The translations under genes were made by a program, and so were the position numbers. Shown one piece after another: positions 1 through 9,911 of a DNA stretch of 64,000 nucleotides (position 1 is its first letter; every line of letters starts with the position of its first letter). The notes under the pieces were generated by a model. It ran no database searches. It was not told the origin of the DNA and saw nothing but the letters and a program-made list of their open reading frames with translations. The stretch comes from Gammaproteobacteria bacterium (GTDB taxonomy: Bacteria; Pseudomonadota; Gammaproteobacteria; SURF-13), in NCBI GenBank assembly GCA_030680605.1, contig JAUXUQ010000001.1, positions 62,001 to 126,000 on the forward strand. The letters are read 5' to 3'.

Positions 1-74
1 AGCATGAGGTGCTGATTCACTTGCACCCGGATATAAACGTTGCGGTAAAAATCACCATCGTCGCGGAGGCCTGA
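1..74 (+). CDS. rplI: 50S ribosomal protein L9, C-terminal end (partial)
   Basis: The reading frame open from the window edge to a TGA at 72-74 translates to HEVLIHLHPDINVAVKITIV followed by AEA. This matches the usual end of the L9 C-terminal domain, where a His-rich strand is followed by a Val-rich strand ending near VAEA. Only the last 23 residues are present. Its position immediately upstream of dnaB is the common gammaproteobacterial order (rpsF-rpsR-rplI-dnaB). Confidence 0.8.
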   Translation, partial: HEVLIHLHPDINVAVKITIVAEA

Positions 75-103
75 ACACTCCGCAGTAGACCACGACGGCA
101 GGG

Positions 104-1549
104 ATGCCGTCGGGTTCCCATGTTTTTGAGTGGTGTCAGCACATGCATGAGCTAGCCTATCCATTTGCGACAGGAAATGTGCCGGATCCGGAGACTGCCG
201 CCCTCAGGGTTCCCCCACACTCCATTGAAGCCGAGCAGGCGGTGCTCGGTGGCCTCATGCTCGATAACAGCGCATGGGATCTTATTGTCGACCGCATCGT
301 AGAGGAAGATTTCTACCGCAACGCACACCGCCTGATATTCCGCACCCTGCACGATCTGGCGTCACGCAGCCAGCCCTTCGATGTCGTTACACTGTCCGAA
401 TCGCTGGGCGGTATCAACGAGCTCGATAATGCAGGCGGTCTGGCCTACCTCGCCCAGCTTGCCAAAAATACCCCCAGCGCCGCCAATATTCGCGCCTACA
501 CCGACATCGTGCGCGAGCGTTCGGTGCAGCGCCAGTTGATCCGCGTCGCCAACGAGATCGGTAGCAGCGCCTTCAGCCTCGACGGGCGCAGTGTTGCGCA
601 GATGCTCGACGATGCCGAGCAGCGTGTGTTCCAGATCGCCGAACAGAGTACGCGCGGGCGCCGCAACTTCGTGCCCATGAAGGAACTGATGGGTCTGGTG
701 ATGGACCGGATAGACCTGCTGGCGCAGCAGGACAATCCCATCATCGGTATCTCGAGTGGCTTCAATGAACTCGACAAAATGACGGCCGGGCTGCAACCGT
801 CCGATCTCATCATCGTCGCAGGCCGGCCGTCCATGGGCAAGACCAGCTTTGCCATGAACATCGCCGAGCATGCGGCGATCAAGTACGCCGTGCCCTCGGT
901 AATCTTCAGTATGGAAATGTCGGCCGAACAACTGGCCTTGCGCATGCTGTCATCCCTGAGTCGCCTCGACCACAACAAGGTGCGCACCGGCAAGCTCGAA
1001 GACGATGACTGGCCGCGGCTCAGTTCCACCGTGGGCATACTGGGCGAGGCGCCGCTGTATATCGACGACACCCCGTCGCTGACGCCGATGGACCTGCGGG
1101 CACGGGCGCGCCGACTCAAGCGCGAGCGCGGGCTGGGTCTGATTGTGGTCGACTACCTGCAGTTGATGCAGGTACCCGGCACGAAAGAGACGCGGGCCAA
1201 TGAAATATCAGAAATATCGAGGTCACTCAAGGCATTAGCTAAGGAACTTAATGTTCCAGTGATCGCCCTGTCGCAGCTCAACCGTAACCTGGAGAGCCGC
1301 ACCGACAAGCGGCCGGTGATGTCCGATCTGCGTGAGTCGGGTGGTATCGAACAGGACGCCGATCTCATCATGATGATCTACCGCGACGAGGTCTACAACG
1401 AGACCAGTCCGGACAAGGGCACGGCCGAGATCAACATCGTCAAGCAGCGTAATGGCCCCATCGGAGGTCTGCGGCTGACCTTCCTCGGTCAGTACACGCG
1501 GTTTGAAAACTTCATCCCCAGCGTCTATTCCAACGAGGGTTATGCATGA
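104..1549 (+). CDS. dnaB: Replicative DNA helicase DnaB
   Basis: This is the hexameric replicative helicase that unwinds DNA ahead of the polymerase. The N-terminal domain begins with the typical PPHSIEAEQAVLGGLMLDN stretch. The RecA-like domain carries a Walker A motif GRPSMGKTS near residue 240, the MEMS motif, and the VVDYLQLM Walker B region, followed by LSQLNR and the DLRESGGIEQDADL block. Two starts are possible: ATG 104 (481 aa) or ATG 143 (468 aa); neither has a clear Shine-Dalgarno sequence at good spacing, and the family's conserved part begins after both. It follows rplI and overlaps alr by four bases. Confidence 0.97.
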   Translation: MPSGSHVFEWCQHMHELAYPFATGNVPDPETAALRVPPHSIEAEQAVLGGLMLDNSAWDLIVDRIVEEDFYRNAHRLIFRTLHDLASRSQPFDVVTLSESLGGINELDNAGGLAYLAQLAKNTPSAANIRAYTDIVRERSVQRQLIRVANEIGSSAFSLDGRSVAQMLDDAEQRVFQIAEQSTRGRRNFVPMKELMGLVMDRIDLLAQQDNPIIGISSGFNELDKMTAGLQPSDLIIVAGRPSMGKTSFAMNIAEHAAIKYAVPSVIFSMEMSAEQLALRMLSSLSRLDHNKVRTGKLEDDDWPRLSSTVGILGEAPLYIDDTPSLTPMDLRARARRLKRERGLGLIVVDYLQLMQVPGTKETRANEISEISRSLKALAKELNVPVIALSQLNRNLESRTDKRPVMSDLRESGGIEQDADLIMMIYRDEVYNETSPDKGTAEINIVKQRNGPIGGLRLTFLGQYTRFENFIPSVYSNEGYA

Positions 1550-2622
1550 CGCGCCCGGCGCAGGCGCTGATCGACATCCAGGCCCTGCAACATAACCTCC
1601 GCTGTGTAAAAAACGCCGCCCCGCAAAGCCGGGTCATGGCCATCATCAAGGCCGACGCCTATGGCCACGGCATCGTACGTGCGGCCCGCGCCCTGGCCGC
1701 CGCCGACGGTTTTGGTGTGGCGAGCATCGACGAGGCCATCGTGCTGCGCGAGGCGGGCGTCACACATCCGGTTACCCTGCTTGAGGGTGTGTTTGAGGCC
1801 TCTGAACTCACGCTGGTCAGGCAGCATGGCTTGAGCATGGTGGTGCACCATGCCGCCCAGATCGACATGCTCGAGGCGACGACGACGGGTGCCCCCATCC
1901 CGGTATGGCTCAAGATTGACAGCGGCATGCACCGCCTCGGTTTTGCGCCGACACAGGTGCAACCGGCCTGGCAACGCCTGTCGGCGTGCGCTGCGGTCAG
2001 GCAACCCAGCGGCCTGCTGACGCACTTTGCATGTGCCGACGAGCGCGATAATAGCGCCACACAACGGCAACAGGAGTGCTTCGGGCAGGCCACTGCCGGC
2101 TGGTCCGGGGAGCGCTCCAGCGCCAACTCCGCAGCGATACTCGCCTGGCCGCAGACCCATGGTGACTGGGTGCGTCCCGGCATCATGCTCTACGGCGTAT
2201 CGCCATTTGCCGGCGAACGGGCACAGGCGCACGGCCTGCAAGCTGTCATGACCCTGCGTTCCTCCTTGATTGCAGTGCATCAGTTGCAGCGCGGTGATGC
2301 CATCGGCTATGGCGCCAGCTATGTGTGTCCGCAGGCCATGCCGGTGGGCGTGGTGGCAATCGGGTATGGCGACGGTTATCCGCGCCACGCGCAGACGGGC
2401 ACGCCGGTACTGGTCAACGGCCAGCGCGTACCATTGATAGGGCGGGTTTCGATGGACATGATCAGCGTGGATTTGAGTGAGTTGCGCGATGTGCGTGTCG
2501 GCGACCCGGTGGTGTTGTGGGGCGCGGGCCTGCCGGTGGAAGAAATAGCCGAGCACGCCGCCACGCTGGCCTATGAATTGTTGTGCGGTGTGGCGCGCCG
2601 TGTGCGCTGCATAGAGGTTTAA
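1546..2622 (+). CDS. alr: Alanine racemase
   Basis: The enzyme is PLP-dependent and interconverts L- and D-alanine, supplying D-Ala for peptidoglycan in the cytoplasm. The PLP lysine lies in the IIKADAYGHG motif (Lys35). The second catalytic base is the Tyr in AIGYGASY (about residue 254), and the C-terminal beta domain shows GRVSMDMISVDL. At 358 aa the length is normal. Its ATG overlaps the dnaB stop as ATGA, so the two are translationally coupled. dnaB-alr neighbours are common in gammaproteobacteria. Confidence 0.97.
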   Translation: MTRPAQALIDIQALQHNLRCVKNAAPQSRVMAIIKADAYGHGIVRAARALAAADGFGVASIDEAIVLREAGVTHPVTLLEGVFEASELTLVRQHGLSMVVHHAAQIDMLEATTTGAPIPVWLKIDSGMHRLGFAPTQVQPAWQRLSACAAVRQPSGLLTHFACADERDNSATQRQQECFGQATAGWSGERSSANSAAILAWPQTHGDWVRPGIMLYGVSPFAGERAQAHGLQAVMTLRSSLIAVHQLQRGDAIGYGASYVCPQAMPVGVVAIGYGDGYPRHAQTGTPVLVNGQRVPLIGRVSMDMISVDLSELRDVRVGDPVVLWGAGLPVEEIAEHAATLAYELLCGVARRVRCIEV

Positions 2623-2752
2623 AAATGCGTCTTTTGCTCCAATACGGTGCTGTACAAGGACGTACGAATGTCGCGAGCGGAGGACGCGCAGGAAGCGACC
2701 GTTGCAGCTTGTCTTTCAGAAAAATCCATCATTTTTAGAGGCAGCACTCTCC

Positions 2753-4111
<1,359 letters not shown>

Positions 4112-4117
4112 TGCGGG

Positions 4118-4483
4118 TTAACCGAGGGAGGAAAGCTCGCGGTTGAGCTGTGCTGTGTCGCCGAGATTAAGCTCGACGAGGCGTCTCAGGTGCGCAATGC
4201 TGTCGAGGTCAATGTGATCGCAACGCAACCCGATGTGCCCATTTTCCATATGGGCCACGGTTCCCTGCATGCGAATGACGATATCGCCGTCCAGCTGCAA
4301 TTCGGCCAGCAGGTTGTCGCCCAGCGTGCCGGCCCAGTCCTGCGGTTTGCTGAACAAGGCCCCTTTGAGTGAAATGTCGATCAGACCGCTGTCCCAGCGA
4401 CGCGCCCCCTGTGACAGAGACACCTTGGCGTCAAACTGTATCCGGGTGTAGTGCCGGTGCTCTTCGCTTGCATTGCGTGTCAT
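4118..4483 (-). CDS. PilZ domain protein (cyclic di-GMP receptor candidate)
   Basis: This 121-residue protein is a single PilZ domain. The c-di-GMP binding signature is visible as an N-terminal arginine patch in EHRHYTRIQF (RxxxR-like: R10, H11, R14) and DISLKGALF near residue 37 (the D/NxSxxG element). Later strands include GTVAHMENGHIGLRC. It has no membrane segment or second domain, so it probably works as a small cytoplasmic adaptor that binds c-di-GMP and then a partner. The partner cannot be told from the neighbours: it is convergent with radA and stands alone. Confidence 0.85.
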   Translation of the reverse strand: MTRNASEEHRHYTRIQFDAKVSLSQGARRWDSGLIDISLKGALFSKPQDWAGTLGDNLLAELQLDGDIVIRMQGTVAHMENGHIGLRCDHIDLDSIAHLRRLVELNLGDTAQLNRELSSLG

Positions 4484-4683
4484 GGGCTGCGCCCCGAGGG
4501 TGATATCCGTTAACCAGGGTTGTTGCCTTATCCTACCATAGCCTTGCCCTGCTGCCGCAACTTTAGCCCCCCGCAGGCCGTCAGGTACGTCATAGAGCCA
4601 GTGCCTGCCAAGGGCGTGTCAACCCTGGGCCGAATACTGCGTTAAACCTAATGCTTACCTGACACTCACACAAGGATGCCCGC

Positions 4684-5085
4684 ATGAAAACAAGCATTGC
4701 AGTTGCCAGTCTGTTGACCCTGTTCGTAATCAATCCTGTGCTCGCTCATGAAGAGGGCAGGTCGGGCGACAAGTTTGCCCACGGCACACAGGATAGAGCT
4801 GACCGCAATCATCATTACAACGGGCGTAGTGCCCAACGGAAAGAGCAGCATGATGAGCATGCAGGACGACACAAGCAATACAGACATAACCACAGCGTCA
4901 CGACAAATAAGGGCAGGCACGTGTATCAACACAGGAGCCACGCTCGGTGGCATGCCCAGCACTGCCGCCAGCAGCAGTATCGAAGACACGGCGACCGGGA
5001 GTGCAGTGTGCGCTGGTCACATCCACACCATGGCCAACATCAGGCCTTCGCTCAGCGGCGCCACGGGCCCCATCTGCACAGGTAG
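4684..5085 (+). CDS. Small exported His-rich protein of unknown function
   Basis: I do not recognise the family. The first 21 residues form a good Sec signal peptide (MKTSIAVASLLTLFVINPVLA before HEEG). AAGGA sits eight bases before the ATG. The predicted mature part, about 112 residues, has over twenty histidines and many arginines in clusters such as NHHYN, RHNHS and HPHHGQH, suggesting metal binding in the periplasm. No cysteine pairs or known fold are visible. The C-terminal half is low complexity and could be partly non-functional; an antisense frame across it is hydrophobic but is likely just the complement. It lies upstream of an ECF sigma factor gene. Confidence 0.5.
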   Translation: MKTSIAVASLLTLFVINPVLAHEEGRSGDKFAHGTQDRADRNHHYNGRSAQRKEQHDEHAGRHKQYRHNHSVTTNKGRHVYQHRSHARWHAQHCRQQQYRRHGDRECSVRWSHPHHGQHQAFAQRRHGPHLHR

Positions 5086-5147
5086 TCGATGCCACGGTTG
5101 CCAAGTGGTTGGCATGAACACGCTATAATCACAGACGGAAGGTCACC

Positions 5148-5738
5148 ATGTGGGCTGCAACCAAACTACTGGGCAGTATTTCCGAGTCAAGGGAGCGAGG
5201 TACGCTGGACACTCACCAAGCGCTGGACCGGTTTTTAGCCAACATTGAGCGACGTGCCTTTCGCATGGCCCAGCTCGCTACCGGCAATGCCGAAGACGCC
5301 CTTGATCTGGTGCAAGAGGCCATGCTCAATCTTGCGCAGCAGTATGGCGATCGCAATGAGCAGGAGTGGGGGCCGTTATTTCACCGCATACTCCAGAGCC
5401 GTATACGCGACTGGTATCGACGCAGCAAGGTACGCAATCGCTGGCGCGTCTGGCTGGGTATTGAGGAAGGCGAAGAAGATCCGCTGGACAAGCTGGCCCA
5501 CCCTGATGCAATCGGCCCTGCGGAACAGGTTGCGGGCGAGCGCGCACGGGGCGCGCTCGATCAGGCCTTGCAAAAACTGCCGATGCGCCAGCAGCAGGCC
5601 TTTTTGCTGCGCACTTGGGAAGGCTATAATATTGCCGAAACTGCACATGTAATGGGCTGCTCGGCAGGCAGTGTCAAAACGCATTACTCGCGCGCAGTGC
5701 ATACTCTGCGCATATTGCTGGAGGACTACCAACCATGA
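5148..5738 (+). CDS. RNA polymerase sigma factor, ECF/sigma-70 family
   Basis: The protein has sigma region 2 (about residues 29-100: ARRAF-like helix, GNAEDALDLVQEAMLNLAQQ, then the WYRRSKVRNR stretch) and region 4 (about 135-190: LPMRQQQAFLLRTWEGYNIAETAHVMGCSAGSVKTHYSRA, the helix-turn-helix that reads the -35 element). At 196 aa the length is normal for an ECF sigma. GGAAGG precedes the ATG at good spacing. Its stop overlaps the next gene as ATGA. The following two proteins (one-TM DUF3619-like and exported DUF3106) are the usual partners of this sigma subgroup, and the TM protein may hold it inactive as an anti-sigma factor; that role is inference. Confidence 0.9.
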   Translation: MWAATKLLGSISESRERGTLDTHQALDRFLANIERRAFRMAQLATGNAEDALDLVQEAMLNLAQQYGDRNEQEWGPLFHRILQSRIRDWYRRSKVRNRWRVWLGIEEGEEDPLDKLAHPDAIGPAEQVAGERARGALDQALQKLPMRQQQAFLLRTWEGYNIAETAHVMGCSAGSVKTHYSRAVHTLRILLEDYQP

Positions 5739-6124
5739 GCACACACGATGAGCAGGACTTTCTGGCGGCTGCACGCGCCCGTCTGGAGGAAAGCGTGAAC
5801 ACGCTGGATGCGCACACGCTGTCGCGCTTGCACAGCGCCCGCAGCCGTGCGCTGGACAGCCTGGAGGCTCAGCCGGCATGGCATGCGCCGCGCTGGTGGT
5901 TGCCTGCAGGCGCAATGGCTGCCGCCGCCGCGCTGGTGTTTGTGCTGGGTGGTGAGATGTGGACGACACAGCCGACCGACAGCCTTGTGGTGATAACCCC
6001 CGAGATCACGGAGATCGTGGGCTCGGAGGAGAATCTGGAGATTGCGACCGACCTCGACTTTTATCGCTGGCTCGACGAGCAAACACGGGCCGGAGCCTAC
6101 ACTGCAACCATATCTCGCGCATGA
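5735..6124 (+). CDS. DUF3619-like single-pass membrane protein, possible anti-sigma factor
   Basis: This is a 129-residue protein with a soluble N-terminal part (LEESVNTLDAHTLSRLHSARSRAL, the recognisable DUF3619-type stretch), one transmembrane segment (about residues 52-72, LPAGAMAAAAALVFVLGG) and a short acidic outer part. It overlaps the sigma gene upstream and the DUF3106 gene downstream by ATGA, so the three are made together. Topology and position fit an anti-sigma factor or a sigma-linked membrane sensor, but no known anti-sigma zinc motif is present. Confidence 0.75.
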   Translation: MSTHDEQDFLAAARARLEESVNTLDAHTLSRLHSARSRALDSLEAQPAWHAPRWWLPAGAMAAAAALVFVLGGEMWTTQPTDSLVVITPEITEIVGSEENLEIATDLDFYRWLDEQTRAGAYTATISRA

Positions 6125-6519
6125 GCAAACCCAGATCGCTGGATCACATGCTTGGCACAGTGCTGCTTTCGCTGTTGCTGCTCTGCGCACAGCAGGTCGC
6201 TGTAGCCGGCGATGCGGCAATACTGTATCCGGAACAACTGCATTCTTACATGCGCCTGGTTGCAGACAAGCACGGAGGCGAACAGCGCTGGAAAAGCATG
6301 ACACCGGAGCAGCGCGCCCGTGCACGCGAGCGTTACGAGCATTTCAAGCAACTGTCACCGGAGGAGCAGGCGCGTATCCGTGAACGTTACGAGCACTTCA
6401 ACCAGTTGCCACCGGAGCAGCAGGAGGAGCTGCGTGAGCAGTGGAATAAAATGTCGCCGGAAGAGCGCCGCAAGGCGCTCAACAAGAAGCGCCGCGAACG
6501 CCATAGCCAGGAGGAGTAA
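6121..6519 (+). CDS. DUF3106 exported repeat protein
   Basis: The start ATG at 6121 overlaps the previous stop. The N-terminus is a signal peptide (LGTVLLSLLLLCAQQVAVAGD). The mature part consists of three to four copies of a short charged helical repeat built on SPEEQARIRERYEHF, as in DUF3106. A very basic tail (KKRRERHSQEE) ends the protein. The repeats resemble those of periplasmic CpxP/LTXXQ-like proteins, so a periplasmic sensor or chaperone role in the sigma pathway is possible but unproven. Confidence 0.8.
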   Translation: MSKPRSLDHMLGTVLLSLLLLCAQQVAVAGDAAILYPEQLHSYMRLVADKHGGEQRWKSMTPEQRARARERYEHFKQLSPEEQARIRERYEHFNQLPPEQQEELREQWNKMSPEERRKALNKKRRERHSQEE

Positions 6520-6545
6520 TCCTTCAGGGGCAGGGCGATACGCAA

Positions 6546-9500
6546 TCAGGGCGCGACCTCAACCAGACCGGCGCAGGCCGTAAACAGCAACACGGGCCGT
6601 ACCTGCCTTTGTGGCCAGAGGCGCATGGCACCGTGTGCATACAGGCGCATTTGCGCCTGGTAAGGCGCTGCCGCCTGCGCCAAGTGATCTGGCTGCACCG
6701 TAGCGCGGGTTTTGTAGTCGACTATCCATACCGTGTCCGGCGTTACGACCAGCCGATCCACCACCCCGGAGATGTGTTGTCCATCTGCCTCGTAATACAG
6801 CGGTGTTTCGTTGTATGCGACCTCAATAGTGTTGTCAGCAAACAGGAACTGTAGTGTCGGTGCCTGCAGTACCCGCTGAACCTCATCCCACCAGATGGGC
6901 AAGCGCGCGTCGCTGTCGTGCAGCAACAAGTCAGTGGCCAGTTGGCGCAGTACGTGGCCACGCGACACTGCAGCCCCCAGGCTGAGCCGATCCAGCAGGC
7001 GGTGGATGGCGGTGCCACGCAACACGGCATCTGCATCGCGCACCTGCTGCAGTGTGGCTGCGTCCCCGGTATGACTGGGGCTCAACCTGGAGGGTCGGAT
7101 TGCAGGCACTGGCTGTGACAGGCGGCTGTCGATGTCGGGTGGTATGACCACCTCAGTCGGCAATGATGATGCAGGCAAGGGTGCGGGTGGGATGGCGGAG
7201 CGTTGCAACCAGCCGGCTAGCAGCGGGTCACCATCCGGTTGCAGGCGTTGGGCAATCATTTCATACCAGCCCAGTGCGCTTCCCTTGCGGGGGGCGCAGC
7301 CGGAGATAAACAGGTATTGGCGGGCGCGCGTCAGTGCCACATAGAGTAGATTCATCTCCTCGCGTTGGGCGGCGGCATCCAGCAGCCGTTGAATCTTCCC
7401 ACCAAGTTGCGTTTCTATCCCGCTTTTGGCGGGCAGGAAAAAATGGCTGGGCCGGTCGGCTTCGGCTGGCCAGTAGATGAGGGGTTGTGAACCGCGTGCA
7501 GAAGCGGTGGCTGTGGCGTCGGCGACAAATACCACGGCTGCTTCCAGCCCCTTGGCGGCATGCACGGTGAGGATGCGCACCCGGGCCTCATGGGCGGGTG
7601 CCGGCGCTTCGTCGGGCGCTTCCTGAGCACTGTCGCGCAGGGTGTCCAGTCGCGCCCGAAACATCCCCGGGCTGGGATAGCGTCCGCTGTCTACCTCCAG
7701 CGCCAGCTCCAGGAAACGGATGAGATTGGCGCACACCCGCGTTTTCAGTCCGGGCGGAAAGGCGGCCTCATAGCGTGCGAGTACATTGCCTTCGGCATAG
7801 ATGCTGTCCAGCAAGTCGTGCATTGGAACCTGGCCGGCACGTTTGCACCAGCGGCTCAGCCAGCGCTGCGCCCGTGCCAGCGGCGCCCCTGGGGCAAGGC
7901 TGCTGGCAAGCGTGGCAAGCCGGTCTATCCAGTAGGGTGTGGAGGTGTCGGTGGCCAGCTGGATAAGGTCGTCATCACTGCACGCAAACAGCGGAGAACG
8001 CATTACCTGCGCCAGCGCCAGATTATCATAGGGTGTGATCAGCACATCGAGCAGGGCGATCATGTCCTGCACCTCGAGGGTATCGAGCAGGGTACCGCGG
8101 GTGGCGCCGATAAAGGGGATACCGGCAGCGCGCAATGCGCTTTCGTAGGCGGACACATGGGTACGGTTACGTACCAGAATCAGGATGTCGTTATAGTTGA
8201 TCACCCGCGTGTGGGCACCATCCTGAACCGGCGTGCGGGTTTCCACGAGGTCGCAGATGCGCTGTGCAATCTGCCGGCCTTCCAGTAAATGCTGCTGCTC
8301 GCTGGCGGCAGGGCGCGGCTGCTGCAATGGATTGCGCAGACGATGGGTCACGGGTCGTTGCTGTTCTGCGGCCTCCGGGCGTATCAGCGGGAGCAGTTCG
8401 ATCTGGCCCCAGAGAGTCGTGCGGTGCGTGCTGTGGGGGTGAAAGGCGGGCAGGCGTTGCTCAAATACCTGGTTGAAGAAATCGCACAACACGGGTGCAA
8501 AACGCCAGGAAACATCCAGCGGGTAGCTGGGGGCGTTGAGATTTTTCTCCAGCCAGAGCGCGGCGGTCGTGAAGAGTTCGGGGTTGGCGCGCCTGAAACC
8601 GTAGATGGATTGCTTGAGATCGCCCACCAGAAATACACTGCGTGCGCGACCGCTCTGGCCGGCAGCCAATTCCTCGAGCAGCGGCAGCAACAGGCGCCAC
8701 TGGGTTGGATTGGTATCCTGAAATTCATCCACCAGCAGATGGTCGATACGCTGATCCAGCTTGTACTGTACCCACTGGGCATTGTCGGAGTGCTGCAGGA
8801 GCTGGCTGGCCTTCCATTCCAGGTCACTGAAGTCGAGCAGGCGCTGCTCGGCCTTGATGCGCTGATAGTGTTGCAGCAGGCGTGCGCCGGCGCTGAACCA
8901 GGCCGATGACAGTGCCAGCGTCAGGCGACGCGCCTCCAGTTCCAGCGCCTGCAATGCGAGATCAGACAACTGCCCATGCAATGCGAGCAGGCGTTCCGCA
9001 CCTGCGCTGCCGAGTTTGTCGCTGAGTGTCCGGGTCAGCTTGCGCGCGCGCGGTGCACCGTCGGCGGTGAGGAATACCCTGCAGACGGCATCAAAATCAG
9101 CTACTGCGTTGTTGCCTGACAGCAGCGCATGAATCAGTTCCGCGTCACGCGTGTTGGACGCGTTGGGGTGTTGCAGCAACAGGGTGGCGAATTCATCCAG
9201 CTGGGCGAGCGTTTCAGCAACAAAAAAATCTCTTGCCGGTGTGCCCGGGCTATCAACCTGGAGTTGTTGGGCCAGCATCCGTGTGGCATGCGCTGCCGGA
9301 TCAGGGCTGCCTTCGGTGCAGGCCCACCAGTCACTGCGGTGCTCCAGAAACCGCAGTAGCAGCATTCGTACGGCGTCGGCGCCGCGGGTATGCCGCATGA
9401 GGCACTCGAGCGCGTGTGCCAGCGGGCTGTCCGGCAGCTTTGTGGCCTCGCTCAACAAGGCCTCAAGCGCGGCCTGTGACAGCACACCGGCATTTTCGAT

Positions 9501-9911
9501 CAGATCAAAACCAGGTGGGACATCGGCTTCCAGCGGAAACCGGCGCAGCAGCTCCTGGCAAAAGGCATGGAAGGTTGTGATGCGTGGGCTGTGCTCACTT
9601 TTGAGCAGGGTTTCGTACGCATCACGAACCCGTTGCCGCTGGATTGCGTCAGCAGTCAACCCCAGCACTGCCAGCGCCGCATCGAGCTCTGCCTGTTCCA
9701 GGCAGGCAAGCTCAAGCAGGCGCTGCGAAAGCCGTTCCTGCATTTCAAGTGCCGCCTTGCGGGTGAAGGTGATGGCGAGAATGCCTGCAGGCGGGGTGCC
9801 CTCGAGCAGCAAACGGATGAGACGTGCCACCAGCAGCCAGGTTTTGCCGGTGCCGGCCGAGGCCAGTACCACGGCATTGCAGGCGGGTGTGATGGCATTC
9901 AGATGATTCAT
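6546..9911 (-). CDS. UvrD/RecB-type helicase-nuclease (AddA-like)
   Basis: This is the large ATP-dependent helicase subunit of a double-strand-break resection complex. Motifs in order: Walker A ASAGTGKT (17-24), LLVDEFQDTNPTQW (about 392), GDLKQSIYGFRRANPE, TVHAAKGLEAAVVF, LYVALTRARQYLFISG, and a C-terminal RecB-family nuclease core ending in IVDYKTR near residue 1062. At 1121 aa it matches AddA length. The start ATG at 9911 overlaps the upstream gene's stop as ATGA, which decides it over an in-frame ATG at 9944. The pairing with the next gene is typical of bacteria lacking RecBCD; no recC or recD is seen here. Confidence 0.9.
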   Translation of the reverse strand: MNHLNAITPACNAVVLASAGTGKTWLLVARLIRLLLEGTPPAGILAITFTRKAALEMQERLSQRLLELACLEQAELDAALAVLGLTADAIQRQRVRDAYETLLKSEHSPRITTFHAFCQELLRRFPLEADVPPGFDLIENAGVLSQAALEALLSEATKLPDSPLAHALECLMRHTRGADAVRMLLLRFLEHRSDWWACTEGSPDPAAHATRMLAQQLQVDSPGTPARDFFVAETLAQLDEFATLLLQHPNASNTRDAELIHALLSGNNAVADFDAVCRVFLTADGAPRARKLTRTLSDKLGSAGAERLLALHGQLSDLALQALELEARRLTLALSSAWFSAGARLLQHYQRIKAEQRLLDFSDLEWKASQLLQHSDNAQWVQYKLDQRIDHLLVDEFQDTNPTQWRLLLPLLEELAAGQSGRARSVFLVGDLKQSIYGFRRANPELFTTAALWLEKNLNAPSYPLDVSWRFAPVLCDFFNQVFEQRLPAFHPHSTHRTTLWGQIELLPLIRPEAAEQQRPVTHRLRNPLQQPRPAASEQQHLLEGRQIAQRICDLVETRTPVQDGAHTRVINYNDILILVRNRTHVSAYESALRAAGIPFIGATRGTLLDTLEVQDMIALLDVLITPYDNLALAQVMRSPLFACSDDDLIQLATDTSTPYWIDRLATLASSLAPGAPLARAQRWLSRWCKRAGQVPMHDLLDSIYAEGNVLARYEAAFPPGLKTRVCANLIRFLELALEVDSGRYPSPGMFRARLDTLRDSAQEAPDEAPAPAHEARVRILTVHAAKGLEAAVVFVADATATASARGSQPLIYWPAEADRPSHFFLPAKSGIETQLGGKIQRLLDAAAQREEMNLLYVALTRARQYLFISGCAPRKGSALGWYEMIAQRLQPDGDPLLAGWLQRSAIPPAPLPASSLPTEVVIPPDIDSRLSQPVPAIRPSRLSPSHTGDAATLQQVRDADAVLRGTAIHRLLDRLSLGAAVSRGHVLRQLATDLLLHDSDARLPIWWDEVQRVLQAPTLQFLFADNTIEVAYNETPLYYEADGQHISGVVDRLVVTPDTVWIVDYKTRATVQPDHLAQAAAPYQAQMRLYAHGAMRLWPQRQVRPVLLFTACAGLVEVAP

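Noticed and set aside
4666-4989. Hydrophobic open frame antisense to the His-rich gene
   Set aside because: Hydrophobic antisense of His/Arg-rich coding sequence is expected; it has no ribosome site or membrane protein signature.
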